DNA of 62,068 nucleotides from IMG/VR virus record IMGVR_UViG_3300037222_000092, positions 1 to 62,068 of that record; one strand, written 5' to 3'. Below, in pieces: positions 39,798-48,930 of the stretch. The notes below the pieces were generated by a model that was given only the letters and a program-made list of their open reading frames with translations, was not told the origin of the DNA and did no database searches. The translations under genes and the position numbers were made by a program. Each line of letters begins with the position of its first letter. The first letter of the stretch is position 1. The stretch is from a virus.

Positions 39798-42700
39798 TTA
39801 AATGCCCCACTTTGCTGTGAAATAAGCATCCAGAGCAGCGATGTCGGTCGGGCTGAGAACATCATTGACGACGACGAGCTCGGCTATCTTGCCTGGCATA
39901 GCATTTGCCCACGCCGAAGTCTTCGTCGCCACAATGCATCCTGGACTACCAAGAGTTCCGCTACCGGGAGCTACTGGAGTTCCACCGACGCCGTTGACGT
40001 AAGCCGTAAAACCAGTCGTCGGATTTGTCCCATCGTAGATAGACCCGACCCGTATCCATCCACCGGCCGTATAGCTCTGTGTTGCGACTGCGTTGTTGTG
40101 ATAAGCCGAGATCGTAGTAGAATTCTGGAATTGAATGCCAATCATCGAAGTCGGCGTGTAGTAATCGCTCGCATTGACGTAATCTATATCCGCCATCCAA
40201 CTCGCAATACGTGAGCTACTAGGAGAGCCATTCGCCAAAACGACAGCAAACATCGACATCTTGTTCGGGTTGAATATCAACCGGAACGAGTTGGAAACCA
40301 ACCCTTCCACATCAGAGTTAGTGCTAACCTGTACGACTTGTATTCCGTTCAACGAGTCCGTGACAGGCCTGGATTCGTTCTCGCCGCCGTTATAGAGCGT
40401 GTGTCCGTATAAGCTATTATCCGACCATGCCGTCACGTACCAAACACCATGCGTAGGATCGTTTACGGTAAAAAGTCCATTGTCGCCCTTGTACCAGCCG
40501 ATCAGATTTTGCAGTTTCTTCGGCGTCCAGGCTGACGCCGTTGAAGGAACGATCGCCGTGTTGCCGTCCCATGCGTGCAGATACATCATGGTCAGCGTGA
40601 AGGGCATTTCGTAGCCCCAAACGTAGCTCTCGTTTGACTGGATCGCGAACTTGTCTTGCAGCTGCAGTTCCCAGAACGACTGCGCGTAGCACCACGGCAC
40701 CATCTGCTTCGCGTAGCCGTTCGCGCCGTAGTTCGTCGTGCTCACGTTCTGCGCGATGGGAGACAAAGGCCCGTTGAGGTTGCCGACCGGGAATCCAGAG
40801 CTGCTGCAAAAGGCCCAGTACCCTGGGCTACACCAGCCGGCCGGCGTCGGAATTCCAGAATTGTAGGAGTCGTCGTGCGTACAGGCCTCGATGTGGCGCA
40901 GCCCGTGCATGGCGCTGTGTGAACGTCCAACCATGTTCGCACCTTGGCACCATTGAACGACGCTCTGCATCGCCTTTAGGTAATCGGTTCCTGTTGGAGG
41001 ATTTCCGCTCGGTACAGGATTGAGCTTCATCACGTGGACTTTGATAAGCGCGTCCCATCCGTTGAATTGCCAGGGACTTGACGCTCCTCCCCAGCCGCCC
41101 CGGAAGCAATTATCATCCGCCAGAAACTGCGAGGTGTTGACGTTGACGGTCGCGCGGTTATACCAGTACACCGACATATTAATTCCGGTGGTGGTTCCGA
41201 ACAGCGTTTGCATCCTCGCAAGAAGACCTGTCGTATAGGCCCAATTCAACTGATCCACGGTATTGATGTTTGTATTAATTAAGTTCGAAGACATGCCGCC
41301 GTCCGTCAACCACGTCTCGTAAAATGATCCCGCCGCCGACGCCGCGCCGACAAGCTTCACGTAGGAGCAGCAAGCGGAGGTGATCGCAGGCGCGCAGTGA
41401 TTATCAAGCGTGGTCATGTTCGTGGCAAACGTCGGGTCGGTCCAGACCATGTAGGTCTTCATGCCGATCTCACCGTCATAATAGGCGGTTTGGTTGGTCA
41501 GGTTTTGATAGAGGTTATAAGCCCAATTAAAGGCAGCAAGCCCGGAGTTGTAATAAGCCGTATAGGCGGCTGATGACCCGAGCCCGTACTGCGTCAGGAT
41601 ATCGCATAGATTCCACGCTGCCGAAGCGTAAAGCATCGTCGTCCAGTGGTCAGCCGCGTAGAGGAACGATGCTATGGGTCCATGCACGGATGAAGCAAAG
41701 GTCGGGTCGGTACCACAGTAAGTATCCATGGATACTGGCGCGAACGCGGTCTGCTGGGCGAAGTGACCTATGCCGTAGCCACCCGGAACTCGCCCGTCAC
41801 CGATCTGCGCTTGCGGGACGCGGTACGCCTCTAGCGCATAGATGGCCTCGTGTACAATGGCAGGCAAGATGTCAGTTGAACTGTCCCACACGGACGGGTC
41901 ACACATGGCCGAACTGAGCTGCGTCGGAGTCTGGAACGGCGTGACGCGGCCGTTCTTAGGAATATATTTAATCATACCAACGAAAGCGTTAATATTTCCC
42001 ATGTGATCAGATGCGAGGTCGTCGTTGTCGCCCGCATCTTGATGCGCCGGATGGCTACCGACCGCGCGCAGCGCGGGTGAGACAAGTCTCCCAGTCCAGT
42101 TGTAGGATCCACCGAAGTTATAAGGAATAGTAAGCGACTGGTTGTACGCTCCCGTCCCAGACAAATAGTGCGTGGGGTGGTCGCCCATGTTGTCCAGGAC
42201 CACGCCGCTCCCCTCAGATGATGCCATCGAGATAAGTGTTGACCAGTAATTCTCGTAGCCGCCGACGCCGTCGAGCTGGCACGGTCCGCGCTGGTAGGAA
42301 CCGTAGTCGAGAGCCATCCCGAGCCGGTGCTGATAAAGCCCGCGATGATAATGCGCGCATGTCAGCGCGTGCGCGGCCTCATCGATGAGGATCTCATCGC
42401 TTACGCCGTATCCTGGGATGTAGAGTTTATAGCGCCCCGGCGTCGTGAAGGACGAGTAGTCCATGCCGTAGACGTTCGTTCCGGCGCGGTTCGTCGCCTC
42501 CAGGCACTTGAAGGCCATGTTCTCGTAGCCGCCGTGTGGGCCGGGGCCGACGCCCGACGCGGCATGATCCCATGTCCCCGTCGTTAGGGCCGTGGTGTTG
42601 TTAACGGCAACCGATACCTGTGTGGCGTTGATATAGGTGACCGGGAGCGCGATGTTCGTCGCAGGATTCGAACAGCTGTTCACTGGGTCGCTGGTGTTTT

Positions 42701-43757
42701 CGAGATTACCAGCCCCGCTCATGCCGAAGCATCGCATGTGGTCGCCATTGCTGAATCCGTGCCCGCCAGCAAAGGTCAGCGTCGTCGGATTGCCTGTCGT
42801 TGAGACAGAGGTGATCTTCCAGACCTGACTCAAATCAGTCAGATCAAAACCGTGTAAATAGGCACCTCCGCCTGAGTCCACTGTGTCGATCTGATTGTAC
42901 GCCCTTCGAATTGTGATGCCGCCGACGCCACTGATACGCGCGAAGGTGGCGACCGTAGCCAGCGTCACAGCGTCGATGAGATAGAATGTCGCACCATCGC
43001 CCATGCCATAAGCCGCGAAATCGACGACGCCGTTCCCGCGCCCCGGAACGCGGCTGCATAGGTACGCGAGCTTCACCTCATCGTTCGGGCGGTGGCCTCC
43101 GTGCGAGACCTTGATGCCCCCCGCGCGGGTCACCTTGTCGTTGAACGTTAACGTCCTGTCCGGGAACGCCGCCGCGCTATGGCTGATCTTGTATGCCGTG
43201 TTTGCTACCGGAGGCGACGCCAGCTGAATGTAGGCCGTCAGCATACCGCGCTGGATGCTGAAGTTTCCGTCATAGCCGGCGCCGCAGAATTCCGTGCGCG
43301 CGGTGACCGCGCTCACCGTCAAGCCCGCACCACCCACGATCGAGTAGTTGGACGCCTGAGCGAATGCCACCCGATCTATGTAGCGCGGCGGATAGAGGTC
43401 CACAAACCTGACCGCGCTCTCATCTGGCCTTACGACCTGACAGCTTTGGCTGCTAGGGTAAGGAGTATTACCATCACGTGGGTTATTTTTGGTATGGTAT
43501 GCTCCATAAGTGTCGGTGTATGGCGTGGCAGGCGTGAAGATGTTGCCTGACTTGATCGGGTCGTCGCGCTCCATAACGCCAATAACGTCCGGTGTCTCCA
43601 TCCAGACATCATTCTGCAGCGCAGGCGAATAAATTGGCTGGAACGTAGTAGGCGCAGCTCCAGACGGTTTACCATGCCGAAACCAGGCCTCAGCTTCTCT
43701 TGGTGCAAAGGCTAACGCCGTGGCCCCTATTAACAAGTTTCTGCGGGATACGCTCAT
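39798..43757 (-). CDS. Exported GH9-family-like glycoside hydrolase with lectin domain
   Basis: 1319 residues from the ATG at 43757 (ATGA overlap). The Tat leader is 'SRRNLLIGATALAFA', cleaved near 'AEA-W'. A cellulase N-terminal Ig-like strand ('PGRYKLYIPGYGVSDEILID') lies at about 440-460. Next comes the (alpha/alpha)6 catalytic region with D-A-G-D at about 574-577 ('PAHQDAGDNDD', the GH9 base motif), a 'GANMVGRS' block, and a C-terminal acid in 'QSNESYVWGYEMPF' at about 1042. A LamG/concanavalin-like domain (about 1090-1319) closes the protein. GH9 enzymes cut beta-1,4-glucans. Substrate here could be host cellulose or exopolysaccharide. Confidence 0.75.
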   Translation of the reverse strand: MSVSRRNLLIGATALAFAPREAEAWFRHGKPSGAAPTTFQPIYSPALQNDVWMETPDVIGVMERDDPIKSGNIFTPATPYTDTYGAYHTKNNPRDGNTPYPSSQSCQVVRPDESAVRFVDLYPPRYIDRVAFAQASNYSIVGGAGLTVSAVTARTEFCGAGYDGNFSIQRGMLTAYIQLASPPVANTAYKISHSAAAFPDRTLTFNDKVTRAGGIKVSHGGHRPNDEVKLAYLCSRVPGRGNGVVDFAAYGMGDGATFYLIDAVTLATVATFARISGVGGITIRRAYNQIDTVDSGGGAYLHGFDLTDLSQVWKITSVSTTGNPTTLTFAGGHGFSNGDHMRCFGMSGAGNLENTSDPVNSCSNPATNIALPVTYINATQVSVAVNNTTALTTGTWDHAASGVGPGPHGGYENMAFKCLEATNRAGTNVYGMDYSSFTTPGRYKLYIPGYGVSDEILIDEAAHALTCAHYHRGLYQHRLGMALDYGSYQRGPCQLDGVGGYENYWSTLISMASSEGSGVVLDNMGDHPTHYLSGTGAYNQSLTIPYNFGGSYNWTGRLVSPALRAVGSHPAHQDAGDNDDLASDHMGNINAFVGMIKYIPKNGRVTPFQTPTQLSSAMCDPSVWDSSTDILPAIVHEAIYALEAYRVPQAQIGDGRVPGGYGIGHFAQQTAFAPVSMDTYCGTDPTFASSVHGPIASFLYAADHWTTMLYASAAWNLCDILTQYGLGSSAAYTAYYNSGLAAFNWAYNLYQNLTNQTAYYDGEIGMKTYMVWTDPTFATNMTTLDNHCAPAITSACCSYVKLVGAASAAGSFYETWLTDGGMSSNLINTNINTVDQLNWAYTTGLLARMQTLFGTTTGINMSVYWYNRATVNVNTSQFLADDNCFRGGWGGASSPWQFNGWDALIKVHVMKLNPVPSGNPPTGTDYLKAMQSVVQWCQGANMVGRSHSAMHGLRHIEACTHDDSYNSGIPTPAGWCSPGYWAFCSSSGFPVGNLNGPLSPIAQNVSTTNYGANGYAKQMVPWCYAQSFWELQLQDKFAIQSNESYVWGYEMPFTLTMMYLHAWDGNTAIVPSTASAWTPKKLQNLIGWYKGDNGLFTVNDPTHGVWYVTAWSDNSLYGHTLYNGGENESRPVTDSLNGIQVVQVSTNSDVEGLVSNSFRLIFNPNKMSMFAVVLANGSPSSSRIASWMADIDYVNASDYYTPTSMIGIQFQNSTTISAYHNNAVATQSYTAGGWIRVGSIYDGTNPTTGFTAYVNGVGGTPVAPGSGTLGSPGCIVATKTSAWANAMPGKIAELVVVNDVLSPTDIAALDAYFTAKWGI

Positions 43758-44770
43758 GGCAATCCCAACGCTAGGAAGCTGGTATTGCTGTTTACAGAGA
43801 AGTCGAGTGAGCCTTGAGCACCACCGCCAGCAAAAGTTGTTATCGACCGCCAACCCATCTTCATGAGCGCCGTGTATTTGCGCTCGGACAACGGATACAC
43901 AACAGTCTCTCCGGTGTTCGTCGCCGTAGTTCCATCTGAGCCAAAACTATTATCAAGACCACCGCGATGTGAGTTGGCTTTGAAGTGGATGTAGTTGTTG
44001 TGCGGATAAGCGGAATGCAAAATCTTCGGGCCTCCGTCGGCGGCAACTAAAGCGGCCGTTGCCGGATACGCGCCGACCATTGAGACTCCATTCGTAGGGT
44101 ACCCATGAACTCCCACATTCCCGTCTGTAGGATCGACGTAAGCACAATTATCCAGATAATTAAGACTATCAAGATGGGCAGTTATCGCCCCGATGCCTTC
44201 GTCATTGACGATATTAGAGCGATCCGGCGGAGGGCCGACCACCAGGAGCGGTGCCATCGCGGCGGTCGTGTACATCGATCTGATCTCCGCCCAAAGAGAG
44301 ATCATGTGGGCGGTGTATGGAGTCTGGTTACCTTCTAAGCCAGTTTCGTTGTAACCGTGGTTCCAGTCGAAGAACCAAATTCTATTGCCCGCATTTTGTG
44401 CCAGAGCTGCAGCGAGCTTCGCCTCCCAAGGATCAAGACCTACTCTGCTGCTATCGACAGCCCATCCGGCGTTGAAGGCCATCCCAGCTCGGGCGCCGTC
44501 CACTATCAGGATGTTGTACCCGGATGGGATCTTGCCGCGCTGCGATAGCAATCGACACAGCGCCAATGTTGAACCAACGCAATTTGGATTCATGCCATTG
44601 GTTAGGTTGTTGTTTAATGGCTCAGTGGCCAGCTGTATGGTGCCGTTGTCCAGGAAGTCGGCAACCTTGTTGTCGCTAACGTCTATGGACGCGTCGTAGA
44701 AGTCGCCACATCCGGCGTTGCTGTCTCCGGCTAGCCCGACGATGAGGTACGGCGGTGCGGGGACCGTCAT
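43754..44770 (-). CDS. SGNH/GDSL-type esterase
   Basis: 338 residues. The nucleophile block is G15-D16-S17-N18 in 'IVGLAGDSNAG'. The C-terminal His block is 'NYIHFKANSHRGG'; 'WFFDWNHGYNETG' lies between, as in sialate O-acetylesterase-like (CE6/DUF303) enzymes. No signal peptide is visible, unlike its neighbours. It overlaps genes on both sides by 4 bases, so it is made with the GH9-like enzyme and may remove acetyl groups from the same polysaccharide. Confidence 0.75.
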   Translation of the reverse strand: MTVPAPPYLIVGLAGDSNAGCGDFYDASIDVSDNKVADFLDNGTIQLATEPLNNNLTNGMNPNCVGSTLALCRLLSQRGKIPSGYNILIVDGARAGMAFNAGWAVDSSRVGLDPWEAKLAAALAQNAGNRIWFFDWNHGYNETGLEGNQTPYTAHMISLWAEIRSMYTTAAMAPLLVVGPPPDRSNIVNDEGIGAITAHLDSLNYLDNCAYVDPTDGNVGVHGYPTNGVSMVGAYPATAALVAADGGPKILHSAYPHNNYIHFKANSHRGGLDNSFGSDGTTATNTGETVVYPLSERKYTALMKMGWRSITTFAGGGAQGSLDFSVNSNTSFLALGLP

Positions 44771-46290
44771 ATCGTCAGCCCTATCTTGGTTCCCATGTAC
44801 GTTTCGAGATGAGCGAGGTTCGTCGGGCTGATCGATCCTGAGAGCTTGATCACCAGCTCAGCGATGTCGGCCGCAAAGAATAACGAGTTCGAGACAAGGG
44901 AAGCGTTCCCTAAAGCAAAGTTCGCGCTGGTTAGCGTACCGGGAGCACTGTAGGTGTACGTCCCGACTTGAACCCCGTTTACCCGAGCAGTCAGTTTGGT
45001 TCCGTCGTCGATAAAGGTCAGCACCTTCCAAGTGTTGTCGAAGACTCCGGTAGCTAATGTTTGGTTGTTCACAAAAATTCCGCCAGCATCGTTCCTCATG
45101 TTCGCCAGCCACGTGGACGCAGTCGTTACACCAGAGCCGATGGGGTCGAATATCTCCGATCCAGAGGTGACAAACTCCTGAAGCAAAACGCGGCTGGCGG
45201 CCGGGTTTGGCTTGACCGCCATGCAGATTGTTGATCCTGCATGAGATGTCATAGCCGCAGCTAAACCAAGCGGAGTGGCCTTCCCAAGGACATCATTGAT
45301 GCCATCGAAACTGACGCAACGCGGAGAAGTTTTGAACACTGGAACGGGGAAGTTCTGGGTTGATCGCGGAATGATGTCAGAGATCGCAGCGAGATTAAAC
45401 GCGGAACCACTCTTATCGCTCCAGTTAGCTACGTGGTCTAGATTGAAAACAACCTGGCTGGTTCCCGCCAAATACTGCCACATTGTGAATCGATCATCGG
45501 CGGCCAGCCAAAGATTAGGCGCGATGGTGGTAAGGACGTCAAATCCGGTGCTGGGCGATTGCGTCCAACCGCCCGAAGACGCAACGGCAGAGTTGTTCCC
45601 TGCCACGTCCTGATGCACGAAGTAGGCGTGGCGAGTGCCCGATGTGGTCAGTCCGAACGCAGTGGCAGCAAGGCTCGTGCTTGAAACCGGCGTCAATCCA
45701 TTTGCCAAGGCCGCGGTCCCGCCGTCGTTCTGACCGGCAACGACCTGGGCTATGGTTGGTGGCGTTGCGCTTGCGGTCACCACCCAAAATAGAGAGCCGG
45801 GACTGTCGTTCGTCGTCACCGACAAGGCGGCGTTAGTATCGTTGGTACCATTCTGTGCACCAGCGGCACTCGAAAGAGTTGGGGCTATCGTATCGATCAC
45901 TACTGTCAGTGGCGTACCGGCGATACCACCATTAACCGTCGCAGTGAATATGTGAGTGCCGTCGGCGAGCGCCGAAAGTCCCCAACTAAATGCGCCGGCG
46001 TTAGCCTCTCCGGAGGTGATAGTGTGGGTTGAAATTGTTGTGCTGCCGTCGATGAGTGCGACGACATCACCAGATTTTAGAATCTGATCGGTGTTAAGCG
46101 CGATGTTCGGAACATTATTATTGGTAATGTTGTCTGAAGGAGACGATCCGGTGTCTGAGGTTAGCGTCAACAGAGGAAATGATGAAGAAGGAGGCGGCGG
46201 GCTTCCGTGCGGCCACCATGCTTCGGCGTCCTGCGATATTGCTATCGTAGCCGCACCAGCCAATAGAAAGTTTCGTCGAGAGAACTTCAC
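44767..46290 (-). CDS. Exported Ig-like and lectin protein
   Basis: 507 residues. The Tat leader 'KFSRRNFLLAGAATIA' ends at 'DAEA-W'. Two bacterial Ig-like domains follow (about 40-130, 'LIDGSTTISTHTITSGEANA', and 130-245). A LamG/concanavalin-like domain (about 255-507) resembles the C-terminal domain of the GH9-like protein, including 'IAEL(V/I)...SPT(D/N)(I/L)A.L..Y...K.G'. Probably a carbohydrate-binding adhesin or enzyme partner. Confidence 0.72.
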   Translation of the reverse strand: MKFSRRNFLLAGAATIAISQDAEAWWPHGSPPPPSSSFPLLTLTSDTGSSPSDNITNNNVPNIALNTDQILKSGDVVALIDGSTTISTHTITSGEANAGAFSWGLSALADGTHIFTATVNGGIAGTPLTVVIDTIAPTLSSAAGAQNGTNDTNAALSVTTNDSPGSLFWVVTASATPPTIAQVVAGQNDGGTAALANGLTPVSSTSLAATAFGLTTSGTRHAYFVHQDVAGNNSAVASSGGWTQSPSTGFDVLTTIAPNLWLAADDRFTMWQYLAGTSQVVFNLDHVANWSDKSGSAFNLAAISDIIPRSTQNFPVPVFKTSPRCVSFDGINDVLGKATPLGLAAAMTSHAGSTICMAVKPNPAASRVLLQEFVTSGSEIFDPIGSGVTTASTWLANMRNDAGGIFVNNQTLATGVFDNTWKVLTFIDDGTKLTARVNGVQVGTYTYSAPGTLTSANFALGNASLVSNSLFFAADIAELVIKLSGSISPTNLAHLETYMGTKIGLTI

Positions 46291-46293
46291 GTT

Positions 46294-47232
46294 TTAGCAA
46301 CCGATGCAATGGCTTCCGCCTCCGGCTCCGCCGGTTGGCGCGTTAATGGTGATGCCAGTGTTGCTCCCCATGTCGAAGGAGTTGTTCGCGGTCACGGCGG
46401 TCGTGGTGAACGTGGTATGAAAAATTGATGCCCAGCTTATTGTCGCCGCTGTAGTGATTGCCAGATTTACGGCTTGCGCAGCACTGTCGTCAAACTGGAT
46501 CAGTCCGGTCGACGTTCCGATAGCATTTAACGTCCCGATAGTTTGCGTTGCGTTCCCTGTAATAATATATCTGGCTGGCCCGTTTAGATTTAGTGTGGCG
46601 ATGGTGCCGCCAGTATTACCAAAAGACTTAGGCGTACCGGTCGACGAGTTCATCGTAACTATGTTGTAGGTTTTACCGCCGCCGTTCCAGATACTCGATC
46701 CGTTAACACCGTTCCCGCCCCACACGATCGTCGAACTGTTTGCATTAAACGTCAGATTGGTTACGACGCTGAAGTCCCAATTAACGCCGGTCGCCACAGA
46801 TCCGCTCAGGGTCCATGTTCCGTTCCCTAGATTTAGGGTTCTGGTTCCAGTCCCCGTGCCGCTAAACTCATTGGTTAAAGTAATATTCGGGTTGCTCGTC
46901 GCAAAATCCAGCGTTCCTGTGAACGCACCCATGGTGATTGATTGGAACGTGGAATTATTTAGGGTGGAATCTGCCGTGACGGTGCCGCCGCCCGAACTGG
47001 CGTCGAAGGTGGCCTTATCGGTTGTCGCCGACGGTAAGCAAGTACAGGTCGTTCCACCACTGGTGAACGACCAATGTGTAGTGGACGAGTTGTCCCACGT
47101 TCCGGTGCCACCAATCCAATAGCAATTATTAGCCGGCGTTCCGCCTGAGCATGTAGTCGCGTTCGCAGCAGACGGCAGCGAGACGAACGCCAGCGCCAGC
47201 GCAGTGAGAGCGTAGCGAAGGAAAGATTTCAT
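46294..47232 (-). CDS. Secreted repetitive beta-structure protein
   Basis: 312 residues. Sec signal 'KSFLRYALTALALAFVSLPS' ending 'AANA'. The mature part is rich in Thr, Asn, Ser and Gly, with repeated strand-turn units ('NNCYWIGGTGTWDNSSTTHW', 'NLGNGTWTLSGSVATGVNWD'), suggesting a beta-solenoid. Four N-terminal cysteines and a C-terminal 'HCIGC' are noted. Function unknown. Confidence 0.68.
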   Translation of the reverse strand: MKSFLRYALTALALAFVSLPSAANATTCSGGTPANNCYWIGGTGTWDNSSTTHWSFTSGGTTCTCLPSATTDKATFDASSGGGTVTADSTLNNSTFQSITMGAFTGTLDFATSNPNITLTNEFSGTGTGTRTLNLGNGTWTLSGSVATGVNWDFSVVTNLTFNANSSTIVWGGNGVNGSSIWNGGGKTYNIVTMNSSTGTPKSFGNTGGTIATLNLNGPARYIITGNATQTIGTLNAIGTSTGLIQFDDSAAQAVNLAITTAATISWASIFHTTFTTTAVTANNSFDMGSNTGITINAPTGGAGGGSHCIGC

Positions 47233-47246
47233 GGCGCGGTCCTCAC

Positions 47247-47852
47247 TCAGTTTAAGTCAATGTTGACACTCATGGCGCCGGCAGTCGCCGCCGTGGTGTC
47301 GGTGAGTGCGTAGCCAGAAGTCACACAAATTGAGATGCCAGCGGAGAACGCTATACCAACCGTGTAATGAACCGAGATACCGCCAACCGAAGTCGAAGCC
47401 GGGATGGCGTATTGTTTGATGGCGTTCGTTGCGCTGTTGCATCCGTTAAATCCGGTCCCCGCGTTATAGAAACGGATGTAATTGACCGTGGCAGAATTGT
47501 TGGTGACGGTGAACCCGTAGAGGGTGCCAGCACCGTTCTTCACGACTTGATGGTTGTCGCTAGCGGTAGGCTGAAACACCGGGTATGCCGTCGCACCACC
47601 TGACGGTCCCGCCGTCGGCGTTTCAAAGAGCGGATTGGCCGCCGTACCCTTTTCAGCTCCGGTATTGTCAATCAGCACCGTGGCCGAGCAAATATCCGTC
47701 GTTTGACAGACAAATGACCAGATCGGTGCTGCTGTGCCTGGCTGCGGCAGGTTGAACGTCGTTCCTGCCCCGCCGAACACGTACATCGACGGAAAGATCA
47801 GGACCGCGAGAGCGAAAAGCCCGAAGCCCCAATGCTTGAGAAACTGTTTCAT
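47247..47852 (-). CDS. Secreted beta-sandwich protein
   Basis: 201 residues from the ATG at 47852 with GGAAA upstream. Signal or anchor 'FLKHWGFGLFALAVLIFPSM'. The C-terminal domain ('FTVTNNSATVNYIRFYNAGT', 'VGIAFSAGISICVTSGYALT') is a fold shared with the 39186 protein. Expected to form part of the exported set. Confidence 0.65.
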   Translation of the reverse strand: MKQFLKHWGFGLFALAVLIFPSMYVFGGAGTTFNLPQPGTAAPIWSFVCQTTDICSATVLIDNTGAEKGTAANPLFETPTAGPSGGATAYPVFQPTASDNHQVVKNGAGTLYGFTVTNNSATVNYIRFYNAGTGFNGCNSATNAIKQYAIPASTSVGGISVHYTVGIAFSAGISICVTSGYALTDTTAATAGAMSVNIDLN

Positions 47853-47868
47853 GGTGTGTTTTCCTTTG

Positions 47869-48084
47869 TCAGAACTGCATGGGAGACGGGATGAACGCGA
47901 CTGTGTCCGAGCAAGCCTGCGGTATTCCCGGCATAATCGCGCAGTTGCCTTGGGTGACTGGAGGAGTAACTCCACCACTGATGCTGATGTTGTAGTTGGA
48001 GTCGCGCGACTGCCAATACGTCCATGCACCCGTCGCAACGAACCATAAGCAAGTTGCGAGCAGCGCAGTGCTCAGGCTTCTCAT
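47869..48084 (-). CDS. Small secreted protein
   Basis: 71 residues with a leader 'RSLSTALLATCLWFVATGAW' and two cysteines in the mature part ('NCAIMPGIPQACSD'). Overlaps the next upstream stop by 4 bases. Unknown. Confidence 0.6.
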   Translation of the reverse strand: MRSLSTALLATCLWFVATGAWTYWQSRDSNYNISISGGVTPPVTQGNCAIMPGIPQACSDTVAFIPSPMQF

Positions 48085-48803
48085 AGTTCATACCCGAACG
48101 AATTTACATCTACCGCCGAGGCGGTTCCGTCAGCCGTAGTCGTGATGGTGATCGGAGTGTTCACCGCGATGGCCGGGATACAGGGGTTGAAACTTCGCGA
48201 GAACGTGGATCCTGCTGCGGTTGATGAGAACTGATAAGTTGCCGAGCTTGTAATCAAACCTGCAACTACTATCGGTCCCACCGTTGCCGTTCCTCCGAGA
48301 GCCGACACGTCGAAACCGCAGATGTAGGTCGTCTTGGCACTCGTTCCGGCGAGCGTGCCAACGACCGCGCCGGTTGTACCTGTGCTGTTGCCCGTGATCG
48401 GCGTAGCACCACCAGGGTATTGCCCGGTTAGGTAGCCTATGGGATTGGTCCCTGCAGGAATGGCCGCAGCGCTGTTTGTAACAAGCGTCGCCAAAGAAGA
48501 ATTTGCTGTTGTTTGATTGGCAGAAGTTGCCGCACCCGTCGGCAGTGAAATAGTACCGCTGACGTTCGTTACATTCCATGTCCCTGACTGTGCCACCAGG
48601 AACGGCGTCATGGCTGATATGCCCTGCACTGTCAGAACATTTGACTTCGCCGTTCCCGCCGTCCCAATAAGGTTGTCCAACGTCGAGACAGTGCCAGATC
48701 CTGCCGTTGGCACGCCGCTGGTGATTGTGACCGTGCTGACATTCTGCGCACAAGCCAGACTCGGAGCCAGCGCGATAAGTAGGGCTAGGATTATCTTGCG
48801 CAT
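48081..48803 (-). CDS. Secreted protein, paralogue of 48927 gene product
   Basis: 240 residues. Sec signal 'RKIILALLIALAPSLACAQN'. The C-terminal half ('YPGGATPITGNSTGTTGAVV', 'SAKTTYICGFDVSALGG', 'FNPCIPAIAVNTPITI') aligns by eye with the neighbouring protein at 48927-49820, indicating tandem duplication. Two cysteines are conserved between the copies. Confidence 0.7.
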   Translation of the reverse strand: MRKIILALLIALAPSLACAQNVSTVTITSGVPTAGSGTVSTLDNLIGTAGTAKSNVLTVQGISAMTPFLVAQSGTWNVTNVSGTISLPTGAATSANQTTANSSLATLVTNSAAAIPAGTNPIGYLTGQYPGGATPITGNSTGTTGAVVGTLAGTSAKTTYICGFDVSALGGTATVGPIVVAGLITSSATYQFSSTAAGSTFSRSFNPCIPAIAVNTPITITTTADGTASAVDVNSFGYEL

Positions 48804-48804
48804 G

Positions 48805-48930
48805 TTAAAATCCTAAAAAGTAGTAGGTCGGATGACCTGATGGGGGCGGACTGCCTCCGGTGCCGTGCCAGAACGCAAGTGCTGGAGCGGTTAGAGCAAG
48901 CGCAGCTATGAGTACGAGGACAAGTTTCAC
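48805..48930 (-). CDS. 41-residue exported peptide
   Basis: GTG start at 48930 overlapping the upstream stop (GTGA), missed by ATG-only calling in the longer ORF. A hydrophobic leader ('KLVLVLIAALALTAPALA') is followed by 'FWHGTGGSPPPSG', which resembles the post-leader 'W(F/W)xHG...P' motif of the GH9-like and Ig/lectin proteins. A mature peptide of only about 22 residues would be released. Confidence 0.55.
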   Translation of the reverse strand: MKLVLVLIAALALTAPALAFWHGTGGSPPPSGHPTYYFLGF

